The notes: generated by a model from the letters alone, not told the origin. A DNA stretch of 64,000 nt from Silvimonas terrae (GCF_014202765.1 NZ_JACHHN010000001.1:270118-334117), one strand, 5' to 3'. Positions 29,160 to 37,873 are shown, counted from the first letter of the stretch. Translations and numbers: made by a program.

Positions 29160-29285
29160 TATACCGATAACTCTTCCACCCTTGAAGCAGCTTTGTTTTT
29201 GCCCATGCCGCCACCCCGGATTCCCGGCCTGTGGCCTCCATCCGGGCTACGATGCTGATACACCGATAACTCTTCCACCCTTGAA
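29156..29285 (+). repeat. 31-nt direct repeat, 99-bp period, starting at the lpd-like stop codon
   Basis: CTGATA-Y-ACCGATAACTCTTCCACCCTTGAA occurs at 29156-29186, where it contains the stop codon, and at 29255-29285, with one mismatch. Between and after the copies are two related segments ending CTCCATCCGGGCTACGATG (near 29253 and 29453), a REP-like motif. The 448-base gap 29160-29607 otherwise holds only a short terminator. Confidence 0.85.
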
Positions 29286-29286
29286 A

Positions 29287-29309
29287 CAGGCGCTTTGGCG
29301 CCTGTTTTC
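29287..29309 (+). terminator. Possible intrinsic terminator downstream of the lpd-like gene
   Basis: CAGGCGC / GCGCCTG with a four-base loop and TTTTC after it. It is 128 bases past the stop, beyond the duplicated 31-mer. Confidence 0.65.
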
Positions 29310-29607
29310 ATCCCTCGGTGGGTGCCCCCACACAGCGGCTGAATGCCACAGATGGCAGTTGCAGTGGGGGACCGCACCCACAAGCAAGATCAGCCGCTTT
29401 GCCGATGCCGCCAACCCGGCCTGCGGCCTCCATCCGGGCTACGATGCGGGCCAGACCCGCACCTTGCCTTTGATCGCACCATAATGACAAATGCATGTGT
29501 CCGGCTCAGGCTGACAGGTATACCCGGCGTGGGCTGATCGTGTGGTGATCCGGTTGCTGCCATGCTGGTGTGAGCCGTCGCATCCATGCGCCGGCAAGGA
29601 GGGCATC

Positions 29608-29811
29608 ATGCGTATCCCGTCTAAATCATTCCAGTCCCTGAATCTGCTGATGGCCGCGTCGGTGCTGGGCAATATGTCCGGCCTGTACGCCCAGCGCGAA
29701 TGGGTGACGCCAGGCCGCAAGGCGCTGCCAGATGTCGAAAGGCCCTTTCCGGAGCAGGATGAAGATGCGCTGTGGCTGAGTCTGGAACACGCGCCAGCGC
29801 TGCGCCATTGA
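29608..29811 (+). CDS. Small hypothetical protein, 67 residues, possibly secreted
   Basis: I do not recognise this protein. An unusually good RBS (AAGGAGG, five bases before the ATG) supports translation. The N-terminus (two basic residues, then LNLLMAASVLGNMSGLYAQ) looks like a short signal peptide with possible cleavage after Ala28. The remainder is acidic and proline-containing (PDVERPFPEQDEDALWLSLE). It sits alone between the lpd-like gene and the PBP1a gene, upstream of a separate promoter for the latter. Confidence 0.55.
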   Translation: MRIPSKSFQSLNLLMAASVLGNMSGLYAQREWVTPGRKALPDVERPFPEQDEDALWLSLEHAPALRH

Positions 29812-29865
29812 GTGCTGAAGGGGGCAGGTGGGTACGCTTGCCGCATTGCGCAATGAAGGCTGACA

Positions 29866-29894
29866 TTACAACAAGCACCCGACACCGGTATCAT
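29866..29894 (+). promoter_or_regulatory. Putative sigma-70 promoter of the PBP1a gene
   Basis: TTACAA (29866-29871) and TATCAT (29889-29894) are spaced by 17 bases and end 38 bases before the start codon. Confidence 0.5.
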
Positions 29895-29932
29895 CTGAGC
29901 CTTTGTACCTGAAGGTTGGACCGGATCACCTC

Positions 29933-32299
29933 ATGAACCCCGCCCAGAACAAGAAAAGTGCGCAGCGTGCGCGCGGCAGTATTCTGCTGATCCTCGTTGG
30001 CTTTATTGCTGCGATTGCCGTCCTGGTTGTACTGGGCGTGGCCTACGTGGTGCTGCTGATGGGCCCCAAGCTGCCTGATCTGGATGCACTGACCAACTTC
30101 CAGCCCAAGGTGCCGCTGCGCGTCTACACCGAAGACAAGGTGCTGATTGGCGAGTTTGGCGAAGAGCGTCGCAGCATCGTCAAATTCCAGGATATCCCGG
30201 ATGTCATGAAAAAAGCGGTGCTGGCCATTGAGGACTACCGCTTTTACGAACATGGCGGTGTGGACTTTGTCGGCATTGCCCGCGCAGGTGTGGCCGACCT
30301 GGTGCACGGAGGGGCGGCGCAAGGCGCCAGTACCATTACCATGCAGGTCGCGCGCAATTTCTTCCTCTCCCGCGACAAGACGTACTCCCGCAAGATTTAC
30401 GAGATGTTGCTGGCGTACAAAATTGAAGCCGCGCTGAGCAAAGACCAGATTCTTGAGTTGTACATGAACCAGATTTTCCTGGGTCAGCGCGCCTATGGCT
30501 TTGCCAGTGCAGAGCGCGTGTACTTTGGCAAAGACCTCAAAGACATTACCCTGCCGGAAGCGGCCATGCTGGCCGGCCTGCCCAAGGCGCCGTCTGCCTA
30601 CAATCCGGTAGTGAACTTCAAGCGCGCCAAGATTCGCCAGGAATACATCCTCAAGCGTATGTATGAACTCAAGTACATCACGCAAGAACAGTACGACGAA
30701 GCCGTCAAGGCGCCGTTGCACGTGGTGGAAGCATCCAGCGGCCAGTTTGCTGTGCATGGTGAATACATTGCGGAAATGGTGCGCCAGTCGCTCTATGGCC
30801 AGTACAAGGAAGACGCGTATACCAAGGGCTTTAGCGTTTACACCACGGTGAACTCGGTCGACCAGACTGCCGCCTACAAGGCCGTGCGGGCCGGGGTGAT
30901 GGATTACGATCGTCGCCACGGCTATCGCGGCCCGGAAGGCAACATCGAGATCCCGGTTGATCCGGATGCCCTGCAAGACGCTATTGACGATGCTTTGGCC
31001 CAGCACCCGGATAACGATGAACTGATTGCCGCGGTAGTCACCGCCGCCGGTCCCAAGTCGGTGACGGTAATCCCATCTTCGGGTGAGACGATCACCATCA
31101 GTGGCGACGGCCTCAAGTTTGCCGCTTCCGCGCTCAAACCCAATGCCAAAAACGGTATTCATCCGGGCTCGATCATCCGCATCAGCAAGGATGCCAAAGA
31201 TAACTGGCAGGTTACGCAGCTGCCGCAGGTTGAAGGCGCACTGGTCGCCATTGCCCCGGATAACGGTGCCATCAAGGCGCTGGTCGGCGGTTTTGAGGCT
31301 GATGGCAGCAAGTTCAACCATGTGACACAGGCGTGGCGCCAGCCGGGTTCCACCTTCAAGCCGTTTATCTACTCGGCGGCGCTGGAAAAAGGCGTCGGCC
31401 CGGCCACGCTGGTGAACGATGCGGCGTTTACCCTGGCGCCAACCTCGCCAGGGCAGGACCCTTGGTCACCGAAGGATGATGACGAGCCAGAAGGCCCCAT
31501 CACGCTGCGTCGTGGCTTGCAGAAATCCAAAAACCTGGTTGCGGTGCGTACGCTCAATTTTATTGGCACCGGCTACGCGCAGCAGTACATCACCCGCTTT
31601 GGTTTTGATGCGGCCAAGAACCCGGCGTATCTGCCGATGGCGCTGGGCGCGGGTGCGGTCACGCCAATCCAGTTAGTGAACGGCTATGCGGTGTTTGCCA
31701 ACGGCGGCTATCGCGTCAATCCGTGGCTGATCAGCGAAGTCCACGACGCGCGCGGCACGCTGTTGTCCCGCTTCAAGCCGATTGCGGCGGGCAAGGATGC
31801 ACCGCGTGTCATTGACGCGCGCAATGCCTACATCATGAACAGCCTGCTGCAAACCGTGGCACAACGCGGCACCGGCGCGGGCAGTAATGTGCTGGGTCGC
31901 TCTGACCTTGCCGGCAAAACGGGGACCACCAACGACGCTGTGGATGGCTGGTTTGCGGGCTACCAGCGCAATCTGGTCGCGGTAACCTGGCTGGGTTACG
32001 ACCAGCCCAAATCTCTGGGTAGCCGTGAGTTTGGCGCGCAACTGGCACTGCCGCTGTGGGTGTCGTTCATGGGCAAAGCGCTGCAAGGCGTGCCTGAATC
32101 CCAGATGCCGATGCCGGATAACGTCGTCAATATTGAAGGCGAGTTGTATTTTGACAATATGACGCCTGGCAATGGTTTTGTGGCGGGGATTGATCTGGGT
32201 GCGGGTAATGCCGATGAGCCCGATCAGGCCGATGCCAGTTCACCCAATGCCGACGATAATAATGACCGGCAAAAAGTGATCGACCTTTTCAAGAATTAA
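29933..32299 (+). CDS. mrcA: Penicillin-binding protein 1A (bifunctional transglycosylase/transpeptidase)
   Basis: A 788-residue class A PBP that polymerises and cross-links peptidoglycan in the periplasm. One N-terminal transmembrane helix (about 16-42) is followed by the GT51 domain with catalytic Glu100 in LAIEDYRFYEHGG, GASTITMQVARN and the GLPKAPSAYNP loop. An OB-like insert is seen around 300-430. The transpeptidase domain has Ser473 in PGSTFKPF, SKN in QKSKNLVAVR and KTG in LAGKTGTTND. The ATG at 29933 is chosen; an in-frame TTG at 29903 is possible but weaker. Many betaproteobacteria carry this gene beside comM or pil genes; here it stands alone. Confidence 0.95.
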   Translation: MNPAQNKKSAQRARGSILLILVGFIAAIAVLVVLGVAYVVLLMGPKLPDLDALTNFQPKVPLRVYTEDKVLIGEFGEERRSIVKFQDIPDVMKKAVLAIEDYRFYEHGGVDFVGIARAGVADLVHGGAAQGASTITMQVARNFFLSRDKTYSRKIYEMLLAYKIEAALSKDQILELYMNQIFLGQRAYGFASAERVYFGKDLKDITLPEAAMLAGLPKAPSAYNPVVNFKRAKIRQEYILKRMYELKYITQEQYDEAVKAPLHVVEASSGQFAVHGEYIAEMVRQSLYGQYKEDAYTKGFSVYTTVNSVDQTAAYKAVRAGVMDYDRRHGYRGPEGNIEIPVDPDALQDAIDDALAQHPDNDELIAAVVTAAGPKSVTVIPSSGETITISGDGLKFAASALKPNAKNGIHPGSIIRISKDAKDNWQVTQLPQVEGALVAIAPDNGAIKALVGGFEADGSKFNHVTQAWRQPGSTFKPFIYSAALEKGVGPATLVNDAAFTLAPTSPGQDPWSPKDDDEPEGPITLRRGLQKSKNLVAVRTLNFIGTGYAQQYITRFGFDAAKNPAYLPMALGAGAVTPIQLVNGYAVFANGGYRVNPWLISEVHDARGTLLSRFKPIAAGKDAPRVIDARNAYIMNSLLQTVAQRGTGAGSNVLGRSDLAGKTGTTNDAVDGWFAGYQRNLVAVTWLGYDQPKSLGSREFGAQLALPLWVSFMGKALQGVPESQMPMPDNVVNIEGELYFDNMTPGNGFVAGIDLGAGNADEPDQADASSPNADDNNDRQKVIDLFKN

Positions 32300-32368
32300 G
32301 GCTGAGATAATTGACGCAGCTAATTATTTAACGGTGGGTTATTTCCGTTAATGAAAGTCTGGTCGTTG

Positions 32369-32415
32369 AAAAAAGGGCACAGGAAGCATTCAAGCTTTCA
32401 TGTGCCTTTTTCTTT
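32369..32415 (+). terminator. Intrinsic terminator of the PBP1a gene
   Basis: A long imperfect stem (AAAAGGGCACA-GGAAGC / GCTTTC-TGTGCCTTTT) with a six-base loop and a T-rich tail, about 70 bases after the stop. Confidence 0.8.
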
Positions 32416-32492
32416 TGCAGATTTATTTACCGTTCATCGGAATAATGAACGGTGAAATGATTGCGCAAGCCCTTGCCAATGAGGCAAATACA

Positions 32493-32592
32493 GTCTTTAA
32501 AGACAATACAAGAAAAGTCTTTCCGCGCCAGTGGGCTTACCCGGAGCCACACTATGATGTTTGAATATATGGGAGTGCGAGCGTTTTAAAGA
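32493..32592. promoter_or_regulatory. Cluster of GTCTTT/AAAGAC motifs upstream of the chemoreceptor gene
   Basis: A perfect 12-bp palindrome GTCTTTAAAGAC (32493-32504) is followed by GTCTTT (32517-32522) and TTTAAAGAC (32584-32592). All three lie within 140 bases of the start codon in the 333-base gap. They could be sites for one regulator. The last overlaps a TAAA...CGATAA pair that resembles a flagellar sigma promoter but with wrong spacing. Confidence 0.35.
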
Positions 32593-32632
32593 CTCGCGTT
32601 CGATTCGATAATAATCAGGGTACTGGCGCATC

Positions 32633-34243
32633 ATGTCTATCGGCAAACGACTTCTGCTTTTGATCGGCCTGTTCATCACTGGCCTCGTGGTGATTCTGCT
32701 TACAGGTATCTGGCAACTGGACCGGATGCATTCCCGGGTTGAAGAGCTCAACACCGACATCATTCCCAGCATTAACGATATTCGCAATGCATCTGAAAAC
32801 TACCAGCGCATGCGGGTATCGGTATTTCGCCATCTGGTGATCAAGTCACCGGAAGAAAAAGCCAAGCTGGAACAAAAAATTGCGGATCAGTCGCAACAAG
32901 TGCATGACGGCCTGGATAAATACAAGACGCTGATTTCTGATGATCAGGATAAATCCCTGCTGGATGCCGACGTCGCCGCATACGCAAATTACGAAACCGT
33001 CCAGAACAAAATGCTGGCTTTGTCCAAAGCGGCCAGTGAACCTGAAGCCATTGCGCTGATGCAGTCCTCCTATGACGATCAGCTTAAAGTGACCAACGCA
33101 TTTGCCGAACACGCCAAATACAATAGCCTGCTGGGTACCCGCTCTAGCGATCGCGCTGAAGAGACATTCCACTCTGCGCTCTACATGTTGATTGGTTTGA
33201 GTATTGCGGTGCTGCTGGGCGCGGTCATTTTGTCTGTCTTGATCTACCGTTCAGTGACCCTGCCGCTCAGTGCCATGCGCAATGGTATTGAAGCAGTGGA
33301 AACGCAGCTTGATTTTCGCACTCGTGTCTCTGGCAGCGGGCGTGATGAAGTGGGCGTGACCATCCGGGCCTTCAACAAGCTGCAAGACAAGGTGCAGGGC
33401 AGCCTGACGCAACTGAAGAGCGCCACCAACAGTGTGGCCAGTTCTGCCAGTCAGTTGTCGGATGCCAGCGAACAGGTCGCCCGTGCCGCTGCCGAGCAAA
33501 GTGAAGCTACCGCCAGCATGGCGGCTTCCATTGAAGAAATGACGGTCAGTATCAATCACGTCTCTGACCGTGCCAGCGAAGCGCAGAACCTCTCTACCGA
33601 GTCTGGCAAGCTGGTGACGCAAGGCCGCAATATCATTGGCCGCACCGCAGACGAGATCAACCGCATTGCCGAAGGCGTGGGTGTCGCCGCAGAGCGGCTG
33701 ACGCAACTGGAACAGCAAACGCAACAGATTTCATCCGTGGTGCGGGTAATCCGGGATGTGGCAGAGCAGACCAATCTGCTGGCACTGAACGCGGCCATTG
33801 AGGCCGCCCGGGCAGGCGAAACGGGGCGTGGTTTTGCGGTGGTGGCGGACGAGGTCCGCAAACTGGCCGAACGCACTGCGCAATCCACCTCGGAAATCAG
33901 CCAGATCATTACTGCCGTGGGTGAGAGCGCCCAGCGCACGGTGACCGGCATGAATGAAGCAGTGCAACTGGTGCATTCCGGCGTAGAACAAGCCGGCCAG
34001 GCCCGTTCCGTGATTGAGCAGATTGGCGAACACGCTGGCCGCACGGTGGAAATGGTCAGTGATATCTCCGGGGCCCTGCGCGAGCAATCTCAGGCCAGCT
34101 CCAACATTGCGCAGCAGGTTGAACGGATCGCGCAAATGACCGACGAAAACAGCGCCATTGCGGGCAACACCAGCGAGGCTGCGCGTAACCTGGGCCGGCT
34201 GGCGCAGGATATGGAGCGGGAAACCGCGCAATACCGGCTTTGA
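32633..34243 (+). CDS. Methyl-accepting chemotaxis protein with four-helix-bundle sensor
   Basis: A 536-residue inner-membrane chemoreceptor. TM1 is near residues 7-27 and TM2 near 187-205, enclosing an all-helical 4HB_MCP-type periplasmic domain. HAMP follows ([17 protein letters not shown]), then the long signalling hairpin with the conserved tip [20 protein letters not shown] and [18 protein letters not shown]. It signals to CheA/CheW, and no che genes are nearby. 4HB sensors bind diverse small molecules, so the ligand is unknown. The C-terminus lacks an obvious CheR-binding pentapeptide. A bidirectional terminator follows. Confidence 0.96.
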   Translation: MSIGKRLLLLIGLFITGLVVILLTGIWQLDRMHSRVEELNTDIIPSINDIRNASENYQRMRVSVFRHLVIKSPEEKAKLEQKIADQSQQVHDGLDKYKTLISDDQDKSLLDADVAAYANYETVQNKMLALSKAASEPEAIALMQSSYDDQLKVTNAFAEHAKYNSLLGTRSSDRAEETFHSALYMLIGLSIAVLLGAVILSVLIYRSVTLPLSAMRNGIEAVETQLDFRTRVSGSGRDEVGVTIRAFNKLQDKVQGSLTQLKSATNSVASSASQLSDASEQVARAAAEQSEATASMAASIEEMTVSINHVSDRASEAQNLSTESGKLVTQGRNIIGRTADEINRIAEGVGVAAERLTQLEQQTQQISSVVRVIRDVAEQTNLLALNAAIEAARAGETGRGFAVVADEVRKLAERTAQSTSEISQIITAVGESAQRTVTGMNEAVQLVHSGVEQAGQARSVIEQIGEHAGRTVEMVSDISGALREQSQASSNIAQQVERIAQMTDENSAIAGNTSEAARNLGRLAQDMERETAQYRL

Positions 34244-34273
34244 TCGACGGAGTGGGGTGGACGTATCCCGGCC

Positions 34274-34304
34274 AAAAAAAAGCAGCCTGCGGGCTGCTTT
34301 TTTT
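34274..34304. terminator. Bidirectional terminator between the chemoreceptor and HiPIP genes
   Basis: AAAAAAAAGCAGCC / GGGCTGCTTTTTTT with a three-base loop lies between convergent genes and has A and T tracts on both sides. Confidence 0.93.
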
Positions 34305-34338
34305 GTGTCTGTTCAGCACGTATGTTCAGTGTGTCTGG

Positions 34339-34644
34339 TCACGGCACATACTGGTTGCACCAACCGGCAGCGCGTACCAGTTTGCCTTTGACCAAACTAC
34401 AGGAACCCAGCTCGCCGCCGTCTGGCGCGTTGAAGAGTTCACAGGTATCGCAACGCTGACCGGTCGCCCACGCCGGGTTTTTGGTCTTGTCGACCTTGCT
34501 GGCATCGGCGGCGTAGGCCAGTTTGATGGCGTCCGGATCAGACTCGCTCAGTTCCGGGTCGGCGGCGAATGCATGCCGCCCCAGGGCCAGCGCCACGCCT
34601 GCGGCAGGCAAAGTCTTAAAAAGGAAGGTACGACGGCTACTCAT
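34339..34644 (-). CDS. High-potential iron-sulfur protein (HiPIP), Tat-exported
   Basis: A 101-residue precursor. The twin-arginine signal starts MSSRRTFLFKTLPAAGVALA; the mature domain has four cluster cysteines (Cys65, Cys68, Cys82, Cys96; CDTC...GSCSL...GWCNQY), as in HiPIPs that carry a 4Fe-4S cluster as periplasmic electron carriers, often in photosynthetic or respiratory chains. The RBS GGAGTACCGC fixes the start; the open frame upstream is inside the neighbouring gene. It is the second gene after an ICMT-like membrane protein (47-base gap), probably one transcript. Confidence 0.92.
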   Translation of the reverse strand: MSSRRTFLFKTLPAAGVALALGRHAFAADPELSESDPDAIKLAYAADASKVDKTKNPAWATGQRCDTCELFNAPDGGELGSCSLVKGKLVRAAGWCNQYVP

Positions 34645-34691
34645 GCGGTACTCCTGCAACAGAAGGGGGTGAAAGGGCGCTGGCGCCCGGT

Positions 34692-35231
34692 TCACCAGAT
34701 ACCCGGCAACATGCGCGCCGTGTGACTGCTGTAATCGGTCCAGCGTGTACCATAACGCGCCTGCAGGGTGTTTTCTTCCTGGCGGGCTTTCCAGACAAAC
34801 GCAGCCAGTACCGGAATGGTTGTCCACAGCGCTTGCCAGCCATGTGCCAGCGCGGTGCCGCAAAAGGCCAGTACAAAGAAAGTGCACAAGGGATGCCGCA
34901 CGCGCCGGTAAATACCGCAGGTGGCCAGGGGACCCGGATCGAGTTGACCGCTGCGATCCGTAAACGCCGCACCCAGTACCCGGCGCGATTGCACCATGCC
35001 CGCCAGGCCGCTGATCAGCAAGAGCAAAGACAGGCTTTGCTCCCAGAGGTTCTCACTGCCGTCGTACTGGTTAAGCAGTACAAATCCGAAAAAAATCAGC
35101 AAGACCTGGATCAGTCGGGATAACGGCGGTTGCAACGGTTGCGCCTGATGAATGCCACGCGCCACAAATGCCCACCACAATGCCCAGAACAGCCAGCCCA
35201 GTCCATGCCAGGCCAATATATGTTCGATCAT
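34692..35231 (-). CDS. Isoprenylcysteine carboxylmethyltransferase (ICMT/PEMT) family membrane protein
   Basis: A 179-residue protein with about four hydrophobic helices and the C-terminal signature of the family: GIYRRVRHPLCTFFVLAFCG, then EENTLQARYG and WTDYSSHTARMLPG. These supply the SAM-binding Arg-His-Pro and Glu in known members. Bacterial homologues methylate unknown substrates at the inner membrane. The ATG at 35231 follows GGAGG. It is upstream of the HiPIP gene in the same orientation. No isoprenylated substrate is evident nearby. Confidence 0.82.
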   Translation of the reverse strand: MIEHILAWHGLGWLFWALWWAFVARGIHQAQPLQPPLSRLIQVLLIFFGFVLLNQYDGSENLWEQSLSLLLLISGLAGMVQSRRVLGAAFTDRSGQLDPGPLATCGIYRRVRHPLCTFFVLAFCGTALAHGWQALWTTIPVLAAFVWKARQEENTLQARYGTRWTDYSSHTARMLPGIW

Positions 35232-35427
35232 GAAGCCTCCGTCCACCTGGGCGCTTTGCGCGCCCGTTTTGCTGTGATTGTAGATTTGGATGCAAAAGGT
35301 GCCGGGGTCAGATTATGGGCTTGCGTTATGCCAACGGCAATGCCCCGTCGGGTAGTAAAGAGACTGCAACAAAGGTGTCACAAAGCCGCGTTAGCGTAGC
35401 CAACCAACAAGATATAAGGGCAGGGCG

Positions 35428-36435
35428 ATGGAGCGGAATGTGCCGGGTAGTTACGGAGCGGATTCAACGGGGCTGGTGTGCGGCTTTTTGTTCAACCAGG
35501 ATGGCGCGACGGCCATTTCTGCTGACGATGCCCGGGCGTGGCTGGCGCTGCCCGAACGCCAGCCTGGCTTTGTGTGGCTGCACTTCAATGTGGCCATGGC
35601 CGCCACAGAACGCTGGCTGAGCCACCTGCCATTGCCGGCGTCTTTCATGCATGCGCTCAATACCTCATCGCGTTCTTCCCGGGTGGAACTGGAAGGCGAA
35701 ACGCTCCAGGCCGTGCTCAATGATGTGCTGTTTGATTTCTCGTTTGATGCCGCAGAGATTTCCACGCTCTGGCTGTGTCTGGATTGCCGCATGGTCGTCA
35801 GCGCGCGCAGCCGGCCGCTCAGGTCGATAGACCGGCTGCGGGAGGCCGTGCGTACCGGTGCCCGCATGCGCTCGCCGGTGGAATTGCTGGTGCGCTTGCT
35901 GAGCCTGCAAGCCGGGGTGCTGGAGCAAATTGTGCGGGACTCGGCCGAAGAAGTGGACCGCATCGAAGACCGGTTGCTGGCGGACCGGCTGGAGCGTCGC
36001 CGCGTCAATCTGGGTAGCTTGCGCCGTGTACTGGTCCGGTTGCAACGGCTGCTGGCGCCAGAGCCCGCAGCGCTGTTCCGTTTGCTGAACCGGCCGCCAG
36101 AATGGATTGCCCAGGAAGATATCGATGACCTGCGTGAGTCCACCGAAGAATTCAGCGCCGTCTTGTCAGACCTGACCGCACTGCATGAACGCATCAAGCT
36201 CTTGCAGGAAGAAATTGCCTCACACATGAATGAACAGGACAACCGCAGCCTGTTCATGCTGACCATCGTCACCGTGCTGGCTTTGCCGTTCAATATTGTC
36301 GCCGGTTTGCTGGGGATGAACGTCGGCGGCGTACCGCTGGCGCAGCACGCCAACGGCTTCTGGATTGTGGTCTCGCTGGTGGCCGCGCTGACTGCGGCGG
36401 CGGGGTGGTGGGCCTGGCACAAATGGCGCGGTTAG
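35428..36435 (+). CDS. zntB: ZntB-like CorA-superfamily metal transporter
   Basis: A 335-residue 2-TM-GxN transporter. A large N-terminal cytoplasmic domain and a long helix (RRRVNLGSLRRVLVRLQRLL onward) precede two C-terminal helices. The signature is GLLGMNVGGVP between the helices. The sequence is closer to ZntB, a zinc transporter, than to CorA (Mg/Co), judged by length and the GMNVGG variant, but the metal is not certain. The last four bases overlap the vapC gene of the convergent operon. Confidence 0.87.
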   Translation: MERNVPGSYGADSTGLVCGFLFNQDGATAISADDARAWLALPERQPGFVWLHFNVAMAATERWLSHLPLPASFMHALNTSSRSSRVELEGETLQAVLNDVLFDFSFDAAEISTLWLCLDCRMVVSARSRPLRSIDRLREAVRTGARMRSPVELLVRLLSLQAGVLEQIVRDSAEEVDRIEDRLLADRLERRRVNLGSLRRVLVRLQRLLAPEPAALFRLLNRPPEWIAQEDIDDLRESTEEFSAVLSDLTALHERIKLLQEEIASHMNEQDNRSLFMLTIVTVLALPFNIVAGLLGMNVGGVPLAQHANGFWIVVSLVAALTAAAGWWAWHKWRG

Positions 36436-36854
36436 GTGTTCCACGGGTTGAGTAGCGGGACGCCGGTAGGCACAAAGTCTGCAAGGTTACGCGTGACCAC
36501 AGTCATGCCATGAACGAGCGCAGTCGCGGCGATTAACGCATCGCGTTCCGAACGGGGATCAGGTACATGCAGCCGTGAGCAGCGCAATGCGACGGCAGTA
36601 TCGATAGGGAGCACGCGTCCCGAGAACTCTGGCAAGACATGGTGATCAAGCCATGTGCGCAACAGGGCGCCTTGGCTGGGGTCACGGCGCTCTACCCGCA
36701 ATACACCGGTTTGCAGCTCCATGATGGTAATCGCAGAGATGAACAGGGAGGCTGCATCAACGGTGTTGACCCATCTGCTGACTGCCGCATCTGCCTTGCC
36801 AGCCCGGACTTTACGCAACTCGGAGACCACATTGGTATCAAGCACGTACATCAT
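36432..36854 (-). CDS. vapC: VapC-family PIN-domain toxin
   Basis: A 140-residue PIN ribonuclease. The acidic Mg-binding residues are recognisable in MYVLDTNVVSELRK (Asp and Glu), ISAITIMELQTG (Glu), and SERDALIAATALVHG followed by VVTRNLADF (two Asp). VapC toxins cleave tRNA or rRNA when free of antitoxin. The ATG overlaps the antitoxin stop codon (ATGA), which indicates translational coupling. The gene tail overlaps the convergent zntB stop by four bases. Confidence 0.93.
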   Translation of the reverse strand: MMYVLDTNVVSELRKVRAGKADAAVSRWVNTVDAASLFISAITIMELQTGVLRVERRDPSQGALLRTWLDHHVLPEFSGRVLPIDTAVALRCSRLHVPDPRSERDALIAATALVHGMTVVTRNLADFVPTGVPLLNPWNT

Positions 36855-37105
36855 TCAAATTCTGCCGGGCGGATAATGATCTCTGCGCGAGGGGGCTCAA
36901 AGTCGATATCGGCAATACCTGGCATGGCCAGCGCATCAGCAATGTTCCGGCGTTGATGGACCAGCTTTTGATAGTCCTCAAAACTGAGCAACACATGTGC
37001 GGGCTTACCGCGATCCGTAATAAAAACAGGACCATTGCGCGCAGCCTTCTTGGCGTGCCCGATATCTTGATTGAGTTCGCGGCTGGAAAGCGTGGTGATC
37101 GCCAT
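36851..37105 (-). CDS. Phd/YefM-family antitoxin
   Basis: An 84-residue antitoxin. The N-terminal Phd-like DNA-binding/dimer domain reads MAITTLSSRELNQDIGHAKK and GPVFITDRGKPAHVLLSFED. The C-terminal tail (IADIDFEPPRAEIIIRPAEFE region) should wrap the toxin. The start at 37105 is chosen for homology; an upstream in-frame ATG at 37123 is less likely. It is the first gene of the toxin-antitoxin operon and probably represses it at the palindrome 26 bases upstream. Confidence 0.92.
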   Translation of the reverse strand: MAITTLSSRELNQDIGHAKKAARNGPVFITDRGKPAHVLLSFEDYQKLVHQRRNIADALAMPGIADIDFEPPRAEIIIRPAEFE

Positions 37106-37130
37106 GGTTTTGATTCCATGCAATAAATAA

Positions 37131-37150
37131 ATGTAGTTACGTTACTACAT
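37131..37150. promoter_or_regulatory. Operator palindrome of the phd-vapC operon
   Basis: ATGTAGTTACGTTACTACAT is a 20-bp dyad with nine of ten base pairs matching (ATGTAGT / ACTACAT arms). It sits just upstream of the antitoxin gene, where an autoregulatory Phd site is expected. Confidence 0.75.
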
Positions 37151-37243
37151 TGGGCCGGGGTGAGCAATCGATTTGAGACCGGCAATCTGGTCAACCGCCG
37201 CTGGCATGCAGCATACAGAGGCAGCCAGAGCGCGCACCGGCGG

Positions 37244-37729
37244 CTAAAGCCGCACTTCCCAGAAGCCGGCATCCAGCCATTGCTCAAACTTGCGGCCTAC
37301 TTCAGAGAAGTGCGCCACCTTGCGGAACCCGCAGCGCTCGTGGAACGCCACACTGGCCGGATTGGGGAGCGCAATGCAACCGACCACGGCGTGAAACTGG
37401 CGTGCACGTAGTTCATCAAGCAACGCGGTGTAGAGCGGTTTGCCTATTCCTCCACGCAGGGTATCAGCGCGCAGATAAATAGTGCTCTCTACGGTGTGCC
37501 GATAGGCTGGACGACCGCGCCAACCGGTGGCGTAGGCATAACCCACCACGCCCGTGTCGGTTTCGGCAACCAGCCACGGGTATTGGCTGCTGATCTCGGT
37601 AATCCGCCTGGCCATGTCTTCCGCTGTCACCGGGTGTTGCTCAAAGCTGATGGCGGTATTGATGACGTAGTGGTTGTAGATATCGCAAATGGCCTGGGCG
37701 TCGCTGATGTGTACGGGGCGGATATGCAT
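37244..37729 (-). CDS. GNAT N-acetyltransferase, phosphinothricin/methionine-sulfoximine type
   Basis: A 161-residue enzyme of the MnaT/PAT (YncA) group. It shows MHIRPVHISDAQAICDIYNH, VGYAYATGWRGRPAYRHTVE, the acetyl-CoA loop LRGGIGKPLYTALLDELR, and ALPNPASVAFHERCGFRKVA. Members N-acetylate L-methionine sulfoximine/sulfone or phosphinothricin-like amino acids. In this protein the usual G-x-G-x-G/A loop reads GGIGKP. It is monocistronic between the TA operon and the Emr operon. Confidence 0.88.
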   Translation of the reverse strand: MHIRPVHISDAQAICDIYNHYVINTAISFEQHPVTAEDMARRITEISSQYPWLVAETDTGVVGYAYATGWRGRPAYRHTVESTIYLRADTLRGGIGKPLYTALLDELRARQFHAVVGCIALPNPASVAFHERCGFRKVAHFSEVGRKFEQWLDAGFWEVRL

Positions 37730-37819
37730 AGCGTGGGCAACATGGTGGGCAGATAAAGAGGACTTTACCTGAGCGCTGCCGGCCCCGCGTCTTGGGTGTT
37801 TCCGCAGTGGGCATAGTGC

Positions 37820-37850
37820 AAAAACAAAGGCCCCGGAGGGGCCTTTGTGG
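37820..37850 (-). terminator. Intrinsic terminator of the MarR-OMF-EmrAB operon
   Basis: On the minus strand CAAAGGCCCC / GGGGCCTTTG is followed by TTTTTG, 24 bases beyond the emrB-like stop. Confidence 0.88.
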
Positions 37851-37873
37851 GGTAACGCATAGCAGCGGGATGT

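Noticed and set aside
32583-32610. Possible flagellar sigma-28 promoter before the chemoreceptor gene
   Set aside because: TAAA and CGATAA are present but the spacer is two bases short and the GCC of the -10 box is missing.
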